NCBI RefSeq assembly: GCF_028769735.1
Contig: NC_088179.1
Span: 7,820,001-7,884,000 of the forward strand
Direction of reading: 5' to 3'
Origin: Zonotrichia leucophrys gambelii
Lineage: Eukaryota > Chordata > Aves > Passeriformes > Passerellidae
Length of the DNA stretch: 64,000 nucleotides
Of the stretch, positions 36,130 through 49,600 are shown one piece after another. The translations under genes were made by a program, and so were the position numbers. Every line of letters begins with the position of its first letter. Position 1 is the stretch's first letter. The notes below the pieces were generated by a model, which saw nothing but the letters and a program-made list of their open reading frames with translations, was not told the origin of the DNA and searched no databases.

Positions 36130-38082
36130 AAATCATGTTGTTCTCTGGGAATTTTTGCAGAAAATTGTACCTCTGACTCATTGAAAGGATTTGGAAAAAA
36201 AGAGCATATCTGGAACTCCATGTTTTCTGAGTGGAATAAAAACTCATAAGAGGTGTGACACAGTTCACCTACAAGTCAGTATTTCAAACCCAAATGCAGC
36301 TGATAATTATGACAGAGCTCTGAAATCTCAAATGAAATAATCAGAGAGTTTCCATCCTGTTCAAAGTGAACAGTCATACCAAGCATCTAAACACTACTAC
36401 GGCATAATGCTTCCAGTATTATTAACTGTTAAAAATGCATGGGCTAAGCAGACAGTATAACATTGTCAGTACAAAATTTTATCAAAATATTCACTGTTTT
36501 GGGTGTTTTTCTTTAAAATCCCAGTTGTGACTGTTCTGAAGGTCAGATTTCAAAACAATTGCTTACCTCTGCTTTTAAGCAAAATGTGATAACTGAACCC
36601 TATTAAAAAAAATCAGAAATCACCAAATGAGTTGCTATAAAAACATATTGTTTTAAAACCACTCTTAAAGACAAAGACAATCTCATGATTATTATTAATA
36701 ACACTACATCAGTGTAGATCAAAGTTAAGGACAAAACTGCATTTTAAGTTGTGAAAGGTCACACTAATCTTGGTACCTGTACTTGCCAGGTTTATTTATA
36801 TTTAATGCCACCCTGACTGCAATTTATAAAGGGCATCTATCTTTTTCTCATCTAAAAATATGAATGCACTTTTAAGATTTATATAGAAGAGAAAGAAAAT
36901 AGAAGCTTAAAACTTTGTGATTCATAAGAATGGGTTAATATTTAAGAATGAATTCTACTAGATGTAGTAAAAAATAAGTTGCATTTTAACCTCCATTTTG
37001 CTACAATTTTTTTTTTTATGGTTAGTCCAAATCTGAGAAAAAACAGAGCATGCTATATTATCCCTGTTCAATAAACTAGGTATGGTCTGGGGTTTTGAGC
37101 AAAAAGATTAGCTTAAGGCTTATAATAAAAATGTGGAATATCATGAACCAGGCAGGGGAAGGATTTGCAACACCAACAGATTACTTAGTAATGGTAGAGG
37201 CAAGCAAATAAAAGAAACATGTCTGTCATCAATAATACTGTGATGACACAGGGAAGGTCACTTTACCAGAATTTTCATTCCTTCCACCTGGGAACATGAA
37301 GCACATAAGTACATGATCATGTACCTGAGGAGCAGCAATGCTGCCTGTGATCAATCATCCTTTCTGTCTCTTGAGTGGAAAGAGAAAAATTCTCCAGAGC
37401 CAACAAAATCAAAAAGAAATTAATTCATGTACAGGTCAAGAAGTGTAACCACTGGGTGTATAAGTACAGTGTGAGGGACAGTTCAAGAGACATTGAACAA
37501 TTGCCTGTGCCAAAACATGGCAAATTATTCTGAATGTCTCATCAAGCAAAATTTTCAATAACAACCACGTAAAAGACAAACACTGGATCTTTTTCTTGTC
37601 TTTCATAGGTTCAGTTGTGAGCTTTCTGTATTTTTGAAATTAGTAATTCCGTGACTTTGCCTGAAATTTTCTTGCTCCAAGGGTTGGGCTTTATCACAAG
37701 TATTCTCTTAGAGGTGTATACTCCTCATCTTTCAAACTGACTCTGAGTAAGAATTACCAAATTTACTTTCTTTATTTCTGTAACATGGTCCAGTTCTTTT
37801 CAAGATCTCCAAATCTCAATGATGGGCTTTGTCACAATTTAGAATACAGCTCAAGTCAAGCATTGTGAAGTAGGAAGAACAGGAAGATAAATATGTCAAC
37901 CAATAAAGCTAAAATGTTTTTATATGTCTTGCTATCTATATTTGGTTGAAATATGCCATTTTGTTTAATATTTCAGCATGATCATATTGGCATGTTTTCC
38001 TTCACTTGATTGAAGAATTTTAAACTACAGGCAATACAGAATGTTAAACACAAGAACTTCACATTGTCAAACACCATGAAAA

Positions 38083-38107
38083 ATATATATACATGCACAT
38101 ATATATA
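38083..38107 (+). repeat. alternating AT/CATG purine-pyrimidine tract
   Basis: Twenty-five bases alternate strictly between purine and pyrimidine: two ATATATATA arms flanking a CATGCAC core. It is an imperfect palindrome and an easily melted region. Confidence 0.8.
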
Positions 38108-40869
38108 ACTTCTAATTCAATTCCACTCAAAGAAAAATCCAAGCACATTTAAAGCCTGTTTCAATTATTTGCCTTCTTGTTTTCTTCCTGAATTATGTTG
38201 AGAAAGACAAAATGCATCTCAAATAATATTTTAAAGCCATCACTTAATGTTCTATCATACATCACCACATATTTCAGTTCCCAGACATTTCAGCAGTTAT
38301 ACAGCTGTTATTTATGGCACTGGCTACTGGTTTATACATTGATTATCAGAAAGGGAATAGGAGTTGGGAGTTTTTTTCTGGATTCTCTTAAAGAATGAGA
38401 GGAGGAAAAAACCCAAATACGAACAAAGAGTGAAACTGTTGCCCTGCCTTGGCTTAGCTGGGGTTGTTTTCCTTTCAGGTTCTCTTCTACAGAGTGACCC
38501 CCACTCTAAACACATCTCTAAGGAGGATTTCTTAAGGTTAAACTGACAAGTGGCCTTGGTCTTCCTGTTTTTGACTATTTTAGTTCTTCCATTATATCTA
38601 CCACCAAAATATCCTTTCTGCATTTATATACTGGTATCAGGTCTTATTCAGCTACACAAAGCTGAAGTAGTATTCAATTATCTCTTTTTTAACAGCTTTC
38701 CAATATCAAGCACCTAAGATAATACAGCTCCAAAGACAACACAGTACAATGTTAAGTGAACTTTAATAGTAAATAAAAGATGGCAAGCATTCTCTCTCCC
38801 CACCTGTCAAACAAAAATAAACACTAAAAGAAAAGAACAATCATTTCAGTTTAACAAAACATGAACAGTGACACTACATTTCAACATCAGCAGGCAATCA
38901 TTAGCACATAGGCCAAGTTATCACAGGAGAAAGGAAAACAGATGAATCATTTAAAAGAAATGGCCTGTTGCTAGAAACACAAACTCATATTTGACAACAA
39001 ATGGCATCACAAGAAAGATCAAATTGCCATTCCCACAAGCATAAGTTATAGAAGCAAAATGGAAGAGAGATGCTCCTTGTGATAATTAAGAACTGAATCA
39101 TATTGTAAATATTCATTATAGAAAGACAGCTTCTCTCCTTAGAAAACATTTCCAGGTTGCAAATCTGTAATTGACTTTTTTTCCTTCCCTGTTATGAAGG
39201 ATGAAAGACCCCAGCATCTGCTGCTCCACACAATCGGTCTGTTCACAACACTGGAAAGCTGGGCACTTAAAGGTGAAAATATGCAAGAGGCTTTTTGCTC
39301 ATTATTCATTTCTGCAGGTCTGTAAAACTGAAAGGATTAAAACTTTACATCCATTGATTACAAGCCTAGGGAAAGGACTGGATTGGGGCAGTTAATACCC
39401 AGCTTCTTTTTAAACAGAAAGCCACAATGACTTACTCTGCCTAGAGAAATAAGAGAATCTGGCTGGAAGAAGATCTCCAAAATGTGAAGGGCAAATCTTA
39501 ACACAATGAACTTTTGGGCGGATTTCTATTCCCATGGTGAGAAAACAGCAGAGGTGTTAATTGTGAACTACAGTTCAATATAAAGGCCCCACAGAGTACT
39601 TTGTACTCAGTTTTGTTTCTCATGAAAGGCCCGTTTTTTTCACCTAAAAATTCAATCTCCAACCCCTCTGTTCCACTCAGAATTCATAGTTATGCCTAAT
39701 CTGCTGCTTTTCTGGCTCACTTACAGGCCCTGTTGGCAGGTAGTGAATGCAAAATAATTTTAATGGTGGAACCCCTGGGAACGGGAGCAAAAGTTTTAAG
39801 CATTTACAATTTTACAATGACGTACAGCCAGCTGTTAGATAAAATAGGACTCCAGCAGTGGAGCCCACTGGAATGGGAACTTTGGCGTGGATGTTTGCAA
39901 CTCAGCAGTCTGCTAAAGAAGGAAACTAGATGAGCCAAACACCAAAGGACAGGATTGGTCTGGACAGGGAAACATCGTGAGGACATATGGTCCTTGTTAA
40001 ACCCATTGCACAATGAGAACTCCATCCCCAGTTTGAGGGCCACAGACTCTCAAAGCCACAAAGTGAGGGTCCACAGAGCTTGAGGGAAGGCAAAGTAAAT
40101 AAAATGGTTCAGAATGGCAGCAAACAAGGGGAAAAAAAGTCAGTGGACAAGGACAATTCAATATGTTGGACAGTTTGCACAAATACGAAATTAATTTGGA
40201 TCGAGTCCAGAGCATATTTAGGGCAACACAATCAGACACTAATTCCCATCTTTTCTACTGCTTACCTTCCCCTGAGTAGCTCCAAGTGATGACAACTGGT
40301 GCCAAGTTTAAAGAAAATGGACTTAATTAGTTTCCCTCTGAAATCAATAGAAATGTCTCCTTGTCTTCAGGGGAAGGCAGATTAATCCATTTATGAGCAA
40401 GAGTACCTGCTCATAGCAATCCTATTATAGAACAATTAGAAAATTATAACAAACTGAAGAATAAGCACTGTGGATAAGAAATAATAAAACCCTCTGTTTT
40501 TAAATATGCATCATTCTCCCTTTGATACAAAAATAGCTATCATGCCCTATTTTCCATTCATTTCTTCCAACTCATTCAGCTGATCAGTCATTCCCAAGGT
40601 ACCTGTTTACCTTGTGTTCCTCTATTTTGGTTTTCTCCACAGAATTTTTCCCATGATTTTTCAAGTAACACAAACATTATTTTCATTCCAGTTCCCCCCA
40701 ATACATCCACAGGAACATTAAAATCAAAAACTATGAAAAAATCTTGTATTCATTGGCATGTATAATTTTATAAAGGAAGGAAGTGCCCTTTAGAGCTGAA
40801 CTCTATATGTAAGGGGTTCATTTGCACTTAGACAAGGATGAGGGTGAATATTTATGAGGTGGGAATCAC

Positions 40870-41046
40870 CTGTGAGAAGGAGGTACAGCAGCTGCTTGTG
40901 TGTCGTCATCCTTGGAGGTTTTCAAGACCCACATGGTTGAAACCCTGGGCAGCCGTATCTGAGCTCACAGCTGACCCTGCTTGAAACTCGTTGGCCAACA
41001 GATCCCCATGAGGGCCCTTCCCACCTGATTTTTCTTGGGATCTTAT
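40870..41046 (+). mobile_element. CR1 LINE 3'-end fragment
   Basis: The segment CATCCTTGGAGGTTTTCAAG (40908-40927) followed by ACCC, GCAGCCGTATCTGAGCTCA, GCTGACCCTGCTTGA and GGGCCCTTCCCACCTGA keeps the order of the avian CR1 3' region (consensus CCTTGGAGGTTTTCAAGAC, AACCTGATCTGAGCTC, AGCTGACCCTGCTTTGAGC, GGTCCCTTCCAACCTGA). It ends in a degenerate TTCTTGGGATCTTA in place of the terminal ATTCTATG repeats. Only about 175 bp survive, which is typical of CR1 truncation. The match is from memory but is long and collinear. Confidence 0.85.
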
Positions 41047-41080
41047 TAACCCCACCCTCTTAATCTCTTATCTCCCAGCT

Positions 41081-41113
41081 GAGAGGGGGAAAAAAAGAAA
41101 AAGAGAAAAAAAG
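41081..41113 (+). repeat. homopurine tract
   Basis: Thirty-three consecutive purines (GAGAGGGGG then A-rich with scattered G) lie between the two facing CR1 3' ends. The preceding 30 bases are pyrimidine-rich, so the strand bias flips at 41080/41081. Confidence 0.9.
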
Positions 41114-41164
41114 TCAGCTAAACAGAGTTCTTCAGTTAAAAAAAAATAATCCGTCTCTAGTGGA

Positions 41165-41480
41165 CATGAGAAATCCTGCAGTCCACACCCCTTCCCCAAG
41201 GAAGAACCATGATATCTGTAGCATTCCTGACAGATCTATAGTTTGCATTCCTCAAGATTTCCTCTGCAGAGTTATGGAGTCTTGACAATCCCTGCCAGTA
41301 ATCCATTCTGACATGCACTGTCCTCCTGGAAGGTTTATCTCAACTCTGTGTCTAAATATGTTTTGCTACAGTAAAACTCCATAATTTCTTGCCCCAGCTG
41401 CTAGACATGGATAGAAGATTATTTCCTCCCTCTTTGCAGCACCTTTTTCTGCATTTATGAACCATCAGTTCAACTATCTT
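41165..41480 (-). mobile_element. ancient CR1 LINE 3'-region fragment, minus strand
   Basis: The plus strand reads as the reverse complement of an old amniote CR1 3' region. In order it shows ATCCTGCAGTCCACACCCC, CATTCCTGACAGATCTATAG, GGAAGGTTTATCTCAACTC, TTTTGCTACAGTAAAACTCC and CTCTTTGCAGCACCTTTTTC. These parallel the remembered consensus CCTGACAGGTGTTTGTC, GGAAGTTTTTCCTAATGTCC, TTGCTGCAATTTAAGCCC and CTCCTTGTAACAACCTTTTA. Divergence is higher than in the neighbouring plus-strand CR1, so it is probably older. Its 3' end faces that of the fragment at 40870-41046. Ends are approximate. Confidence 0.62.
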
Positions 41481-44400
41481 AGTCTGACACTGGAGAAAAA
41501 GAGGATCACAGAGGTAGAGACCTATAGAAACCTTTACATAAAGATTTATTTACATTACTTTTAAATATCTATAAGGACAACAAAACATCTTTGCTGTTTT
41601 CCATCATATTAAGCAGTAAGAAGGACACAGTATTCTTCTTTCCTCTCATCAGAAATTGAGTTTGTTCTCTGCACCCCAGTCAGGATTGACTTTGCCCATA
41701 ATCTTTGTAACATCACTGCCAGGTTAATTGTTTTTCTCTGCAACAAAGAGGCTCTTCATGCTCCCTGAGTGCATCATGTGTTAAAGTGCATCTGCAAAAT
41801 CTCAGTGAAGGAGAAAACAGAGATTCAGAGAAAAAACACTCTTAAGACATAATTATAAAAGTGGTCAACACTAGACAAATATTCTTTTAAAAATAGAAAG
41901 GAGGAAGATTTCTGAGGCTCTCAGACCAGGGAAGCATTTCCCACTTAGTTTAAAGAAGAGTCACAAGCTTGTCCTGGCACCCACTAGTAGCAATACAGGC
42001 AAAATATCTTAAGGTATCTCCTCCCTTTTCACAAAGTTTTCACAGTAGTTCTGGGGTGCAATAATGACAATCTCACTTCCCTGTTCCTTACCCTTTGTTC
42101 CAGAGCATTATAACGATGTAGCAGCAATCCAACAAGCCAAAACTAAAAATGATTTAGCTGAAAAACAAAGTGGGGGTGTTTGCCAGATTCTTTGAAGCCA
42201 AATCAATTCTCCTGTCAGGTTTACCACTTTGTCATGCAAGAGCTTGTGCTAGAATATCAGGCATGGACACAAGGGTAAGAGTGTATGGGTTGTATTATTA
42301 GCCAAACTCTTAACTGCAGTGTCAGAATCCCAGAAGACACATTAGCATGTTTGGAACAGTAGGTTGGTGGGAGGCAGGAATCTGTCACTGCATTGAAACC
42401 TGGTCTCACTCACACTAGCTGCACACCAACATGCTGCTCTCAGTTTTCATCCCAGTAAGAGAAAAAAAAAGCAAGACCAATGAGTTAATGAAATGTCGGG
42501 TGAAGAATCAGCTAAACATGTCAAAATGTCACAAAAAATATTGCCCCCAGAAGAGAAAGAATCAAAAGTTCACCAGAAATGGCATATGGCTGGCAATCAT
42601 TATTAATAATCAAAGAAAAGGGAAAAAAATCTTCTCCCACCCCACAATTCAGTCAGATCCCTCTCTGGCTACCACTCTAAAATGATAAATTACATATACT
42701 ACAAAAGATTCCAAAGTACATGTCGGTCCCTCTACTTCAGGTTTATTTACAGTCTTCTCGAAGATGCAGACAATGGAGGAATCTCCCATACAGCTGAACC
42801 TCAATATTCTTGAATCATTAAAAATAACAGCAAATGGCTCTTCACCATAAAGATCAAATCCAAATCTCACCTCTTCTTAAATGTCATTATGCTATCATCC
42901 CTCTCTGTTATTTTATTTTTCCACATCGTGTTTTTCATTATCAATTCTCTTCAGTGAGCATAGTTCTGAAATTAATTTTAGGGTGTTTCAGTTAATTTTC
43001 TTTGCCCATCCCAGAATCACATATAGGGTGTCTTTCCGTAAGAAACCAACTTAACAGGGTCAACAGACACTGGTATGGCACAAGCGTGGAATCCAAATAC
43101 CCAACAGGCTGTTGTACGACTACAAAAAATGTAACCTTCACTCTGTATAACCTTATTACAAGATAGAACTGATATAGAATGAGACAAGATGTATTTTAAT
43201 ATGCAAAAGACATTCTCTCTGCTGGATTACAGTCCTTGTATTTAGAAATCAAAATAGATTTCGAGTGGATAATGGAACTCTGAAGTTTTAGCTTTTTATA
43301 AAAGGTCAGTTCACTATTGATGTAAATCAGCTGAATTGTATTTCATACCATAACATTTATCTGCATCAGTGGAGGATCTGTAAACACAGGGAGAATAGTC
43401 TTTAGTCTAGGAATGAGGAGCTCAAAGTTTAGTTCCCAGCTGTGCCAACACTTTTCTACAAGAACTTCAAATGTAAATCCACAGATATCTATTTTTGTTC
43501 TGTAAAAATAGAAACAAAACTTTTCTGGATAGTGTATTTAAATTATAAGCAACATGAGGCAAGGCAAACACTGTTGTTATCAAAATGATAGAAACACAGT
43601 ACTCATCCCTTTTTGTCTCCAACTACTAATCTGGTCGCTGTGGGCTAGTCAAATAAACTCTGTGATTCACCCTGGGATTCTGCCTGCACCAGAAGAGATT
43701 CCAAATAAAACTCTCAAAAAACTTCTCTATTTCCAAATCTGTGAACCTCTGGACCCCAAAAGACTTCAGAACCAGCATAGGAAATGTGGCTTTTGTATTT
43801 TCCCCAGGGCTTACTTGTCCTGTGGAACCTCAACCAGGTTCTAACACAACTGATACACACCTCTGGAACTGTTGTTCAACAAGTGCAGCCCCCTCCTTTT
43901 GATGCCTGCCAAATCTGCTTCTTGACTGTCCAAAGCCATTTCACCCAACATCTAAGCTCCTTCTGAGATCCTTCACAACTCTCTCATGTTCCCTCTTCAG
44001 TTACTTTTGTGACTACCTCTTTACCTCTCCAAGATTTCAACTGACATAAGAAGCAGCCCTCAGGCACAATTTACAGCTTAAATTCTCTCCAAATTCCTTA
44101 GCCAAAATAATACCGCTACTCTGAACCCTGTGATTTTATTGCTGCTGTCTCCCTTGAGTGCTAGTCATTTTTAATTTCTGTTCAGCACTGTCTCCACAAA
44201 TACAAAAGTGCAAATACTCCTTCAAGCATTGAAGAGGGAACTGCTGTGACAAATGCAAACATAACAACACATCCTACAAAAAGAAGGCCAGTGAATTCAT
44301 TTCAGGTTGCTTATAGGCCCAAGAAAGCTGTTTTATTCCATCTGAGATGAAAAAGACACTTAAAAATATGTAGTTTTCCTCAAAAAAAAAGGAGCATTTA

Positions 44401-44498
44401 AAAAGGCACTTATTGTGCTCCTGATCTGGGGCTACAGAGATCAAGAAAATTATACCCACCTTCAAAGCTCAGGCACCCAGGTGAAGTCAATAAACCAG

Positions 44499-44521
44499 TG
44501 AAAGATCTGACAGATCTTTCA
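44499..44521. repeat. 23-bp near-perfect palindrome
   Basis: TGAAAGATCTG and CAGATCTTTCA are exact inverted 11-base arms around a single A at 44510. The arms have mixed composition. Such a symmetric sequence can bind a dimeric protein or extrude as a cruciform, but no known site is recognised. Confidence 0.85.
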
Positions 44522-46301
44522 GACAGGGTCATGTGAATGAATGCCCTTGCAATCAGATGGCACAACTGTGATAGCAGAGAAAGGAATCTCAAGTTTCCTG
44601 AAAGCTACTAAGCCTAAATCACATCTTCCTCCAGATAAAGATCCAGGAAAATTTGGACACCAGGTCCATATGTCCTATGTTTTTTCTTAAGACAGGACCA
44701 GGAAGAAATACTAACACCAAACTTCTGAGATTAACTCATCTTCTACTTTTTCTTTCTCCCTTAGCCTGAGAGAACAAAGGCCCTGTACTGAACCATTTAC
44801 AACACTGCATTAGAATTAGAAAAGAGCAGATTGCCAGACAGTCTTGGTAAAAAAAACCAATGTGAATGTCATCTACATGGAGCAGATTGTTAAAAATCAA
44901 TCGGCCTGAACTTGTTCACACAGAAAAAAACTACATAACAAGATAAACTAAGCAAGTAAATTGCAGCAAAAGATGCTTAAAATACTTGCACAGAAAAAGA
45001 GGCAAAACTCTCTTAAATTATCTGCTATGAATTGCTCTGCTCCCAAGTTTCAGAACTGACGTGTGTTCTACCATTTAAGCAGGAAAAATAATTAAATTTC
45101 CAAAGTAATGCTTACATACCTCAGTAACTCTAATATGCAAAGTCTGGAAATCAAGCTGAGATCTCATGACAGGACTGGAATAAATAGAGGAAATACTTCA
45201 TTACTATAATGATTGGCTGTACTGTTAGGGATAAATCAACAGCAAAACTTCATGAGTTTTCTTCCAGTTGTCCAACAACTTATATAATGCACCACACATC
45301 TGTAGCATGATAGGACAAATCTGCCCTTCTCTCATTCCTTTTAAACTCAAATTGATTTCCCAAATGTCTTGGTTTTTGTCATCCACAAAGAATTATCCTC
45401 AACTCTGTTTTTTGAGAAATTACTCAAGATTCCAAGGGGGTGAAGAAGTATCAGTCCAGCTACAGGTGAGGTGTAACACCTGGATCATGCTTACAGATGC
45501 ACTCACAAACAGCAGTCACTTACACATTACAGAACAATCTGCCCCAATCAGGTGACATAAATCAAAAATTTTATTGCTATTTTCTTTCAGCAAGAGTAAC
45601 CAAACCAGCTCACTGCACCCCAGCAGTGCTACTAGGGGACAAGGCACCCAGGGCAAGCCGGAAAGCAAAGTACATATGAGTGAAGTTTAGGAGCAAAACT
45701 ATAAGCACATAATTCAACAAACTAAAAGTTGCATTCAGTTAATAAAATTCCTGTCATTTTTTGGTCAGGAACCCACTTGCAGCCCTGCAGGCATGAGCCC
45801 CTCTCCCTGCACCCTGCAGCGTGGGGCACACTGGGTTCCACAGCCCTCCTTCCCTCCTGCTTATGGCAGCTGGAGGGAGGCACCTCACCTTCTACACAGT
45901 GAAAACTTTGCATTTCAGCACTTAGGAATCAAACCCATCTTTTTTTTGAACTTGTATCTAAAACTACTTCATAAATCCTAGTCAAACTCAGAAATCATTT
46001 CAGAATGATTGAAATTGTATTGCTTTGGGAGTTATTTTCTGGGAAGAAATTAAATTAAAAATGAACAGTTCCCCTCTAAATAAAACAGCCCTGTATTCTC
46101 TTTCTGGCTATGCCACAAGCTTTTTTGTCTGCTTAGTTATTCAAATTCTCTTTGCCTGACTTGTCTTATTGTTCACACACTGATCATGATGCTGCTGGTC
46201 TCCAAGGGTGCTACAAAGCTGCATCACTAATATCAGCAGTCTTTGAGACTTCTGTGTGGAAGATAGCATGGAAATGAAAAAATTAGAATTTTGCACTGAG
46301 C

Positions 46302-46369
46302 AGCAATAATATCTTTTACTCCTTTGACAATGAGAAGCAATAATGTCTTTTACTCCTTTGAAAATGAGA
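46302..46369 (+). repeat. 34-bp tandem duplication, two copies
   Basis: Copy one is 46302-46335 and copy two is 46336-46369, directly abutting. Both start AGCAATAAT and end AATGAGA. They differ at only two positions (A/G and C/A), so the duplication is fairly recent or conserved. Nothing suggests a gene or transposon at its edges. Confidence 0.93.
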
Positions 46370-46586
46370 CAGAGGGAAGAATCAGATATACAGAGCTACA
46401 TTTAATTCCACATAAACTGAGAAAACAACTGCTCTAAAGAGTGTAACTCCATGAGAAGTGGAGTCATAAACATTCAAATTTTTTCCTGCTGTCCAAAACT
46501 ATCATTTCCATCAAGCTTTTAACCTTTGCTGCAGAAATTTAAATATTTATTTTACGATAACTTAACATTTGGTGACAATAAGCTAC

Positions 46587-46613
46587 AATCTCATTTTAGA
46601 TTAAAACGAGATT
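46587..46613. repeat. imperfect 12-bp-arm palindrome
   Basis: The arms AATCTCATTTTA (46587-46598) and TAAAACGAGATT (46602-46613) pair at 11 of 12 positions around a 3-nt GAT spacer. The single mismatch is an A opposite the C of a CpG in the right arm, which could be a decayed CpG pair on the left. Confidence 0.8.
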
Positions 46614-49600
46614 TTAACTTAGATTTAACCAGAAATACACATGAGAAGTGATTGCTGTGTTTGTTGACAGAGGCCCCACCTAGCAGCCCTACCATCATAG
46701 CATGCCAAACCTGCAGCAGAGGAACCATGATGCTGCACAGAGCTCTCTGAACTGCCTGCAAGAAGTCATCCAGACTATGAATATTTATGCTGCCTTTTTT
46801 TTTTCAAGTTAATCACCAACAGATGACAATTTTCCCCCAAAGGGTGACCCACCCCTTCTGCTGGGGTGGATGGTGCCCTCAGCTGCCCACATTTCCCATG
46901 GGAGGCCATGGACAAGAGCCTGATGTCAGTGTCCAAAGGCACTGGGCTGCCCCATAAATGTCAGCGTGGGGAGGCAGCAGGATGGAGCAGGGCTCGCACG
47001 CTCTGCATGTTTGAGCTGATGCAGGTGCTCATAACTTATTGCAGATGGAGATATAAATTGCTGACATCTCTCCCAGGACCACAGCTTTAAGTATGTGTGC
47101 ACAATTCCATATGTAAGAGTTTGAAGTCACAACGACTTCCTCAGGAGAAGCATCATTTAGGGAGCTGAGTGGTGGAATTTTTCTTTCATCTGGAGGGAAA
47201 GGGCCCAAAGGAAAAGAGTGATGAGATATTTGTTTATAAATTTGAAATGAGCTTCTAGAAAAAGAACACTGAAACATCTTTGTCCTGGAAAGGAGAGATG
47301 TTGTCATCTTTATTTTTGTCACTTAGCAAGACAATGGCATAAATACAGCAAGGGATCTTCACCATGGACCAAGACAATACAGGTGTTGCAGGAGGAGGAA
47401 ATGTGTCTCTTGCCCCTAGTTTAAATGAGGGAGAAATTTGGTGGGTTCTACAAGAGCCTCAGTTAAAATGATATCTATTTAAATTGCTACTGTGCCCTTC
47501 CATTTGAAACATAACAGACTTCATAAGCTTCCTACATTAAACTCAGGAGGATAAACCACCCACATCTTCAACCTATGATTTCAGGGAAGAAATTGCAGAA
47601 GATTGTGAGCATGAGAACATCTTTGAGTGACTGTGGGAATCTCTACAGATCCCCTTAACCTTCCAAAGGATAAATAGTGAAAAAAGTATTAATCTAATCT
47701 GCAAACAGAGATTTTACCCAGATTTTTGTTTGTGATTCAGGCATGTAGCCATCCTACCAGAAATGTTATCAAATTGTCCTTTCAGCTTCCCCCGTACCCT
47801 CTCACTGTATCCTGCCTCCCAGTCCATGCTGAGTTCTCCAGACACCATCCCACATGCAAAAGACTAAATCTGCTTTTCTAGGCTAGGGAGCCTCTGCAGC
47901 ATCACAGCAGTAATACTTGGATTTCATGCAAGAATGATGCAAGAGCAATAGAAGTTGTTCTACAGTTAACAAATATATTGGTATTTAATCCAGCAAACAT
48001 CGTAAACACAAGTGCAAATATTTTAATAAGCTACTGTGTAGTCATTAAATATTGAAATCTGTTCTTAATTAAGTGCTTCGTTTGACATAATAATCCTCAT
48101 TCTCAATGCAAGATTTAGCCTCATTCCAACACAAGGGCAGCAGCATGACATGATGTGTTGGACCATCTGTGTTTACAATCACTGACTTTTCTAATGTATA
48201 TATGAAAATGAGGTCAAGCCTGGAACAGGTTGCTTTATTTAGTTGGAAGATAGCTCAGGCTGTTACTAGACACCAAATCCATGACTTTTCAGAAGTCTGA
48301 CCAATTACAGAAATGAACTGTGCTGTTGAAATAACACTTCTGAAAGTTTTTCACATTTCTTGGAAAATGATGCAGTACTGCAGAAATACTTAAATTTATC
48401 CAATATTTTTGCTGCTACAAGTACCCGTGGCAATGTGTATGCTGAAAATTAGAGGAAAATACAACAACCATGGTTTTCAGGATTTTATAAATTCTAAACC
48501 ATGTCCTCCATGGAATTTTCCCTGCTTTGTTCAATAGAGCTATACCTTCAAAAATAATTTAAACAATGTACAGTTTCACTTTTAAATTACATTTCCAGGC
48601 CCATTCAAATTTTCAATATCCTTACTCTTATTATTTTTAAACACAAGAATAATTACTGACAGATTAATGGAAGATATTCAGTTACACAGTCATTACCAAA
48701 GAAAGAATTATCCCAAATTTTACTAACTTTGCTTTAGTAAGGATATCACTACTGAAAGGGGACAAACCTGTGGGTGGGGGAGGTCTGGCATGGGAAGAGA
48801 AGGAGGACAAAACATCAGAGCAATGTGGAGAAGTTCATGCTAATACCTAAAAGGAAACAAAGCCATTCCTTGTGAGAACTGCAGACACTAAGAAGTGGGC
48901 TTCAAAACCCTGTGTGAAATACAGAGGTGGGTTACTATTCACAATGTTTGGTGGTTTTTCCCTAAAATCATCAGTGCCTGCAGCCATGTGATAATTTGGC
49001 ATTCTTTTAGAGAAACAGTCGTGCCTCTAGCTTTCAAAGTTACAAAACAAAAAAAACCCCAGCAAACTGTACTAGCTTGTATATAGCCAGATGGCAAATA
49101 AAATTTAAAGGAAGCAACTGAAATGCATTTAGAATCTCTAAATATATTTGGCTTCAATTTTTATCACTGTGGTTTGCAAAGCATTAACATAAATGTATGA
49201 AAGGTTGGGACATCCAGGAGGGTGAAGAATTATCTACAGTGACTCCTAAAATTATAACTAGCAAAAGCTGCATTAAATCAAGGTAAGAATACTTAGAAAA
49301 ATAATGCCAAAATGTGAAAGATTGCAGACATCAGTCTTAGTCACCATTTTTCTTTTCTTCCTATGCCTTTGATCTGGAGAGAGGCAATAAAAGTAATATG
49401 AGCTATGAAAGGAAAATCAAATACAAGGGAGGCATCAGAGGCCCATTAAACAAAATCAGTTACAGGGAATGAAGGACAATACATGAGCAAAGAAAAAAAT
49501 TTCCATTTTAAAATTTTAATCATGACTTTTAAAAATAATTTTAGGGTATTTTCTTCAGAAAAACAGTGGTTTCTTAGAATATTTTTGCCATTTATAGACC

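Larger units (their letters stand above)
28694..40869. other. gene-free AT-rich unique sequence
   Basis: No gene or transposon body was recognised across 12 kb. It contains T-rich and A-rich runs (29345-29377, 30056-30068, 36116-36129), an alternating purine-pyrimidine stretch at 32784-32803 and another at 38083-38107, a perfect stem-loop at 32996-33028, a (GTT)n run at 35591 and an acceptor-donor fusion near 35928. The stretch 36400-39200 is especially AT-rich. GC-richer patches (30430-30620, 33950-34190) give short frames on both strands, as composition alone would. Confidence 0.65.

Noticed and set aside
37309..37324. 16-bp perfect palindrome GTACATGATCATGTAC
   Set aside because: About one palindrome with 8-bp arms is expected per 64 kb, so it is not unusual alone.
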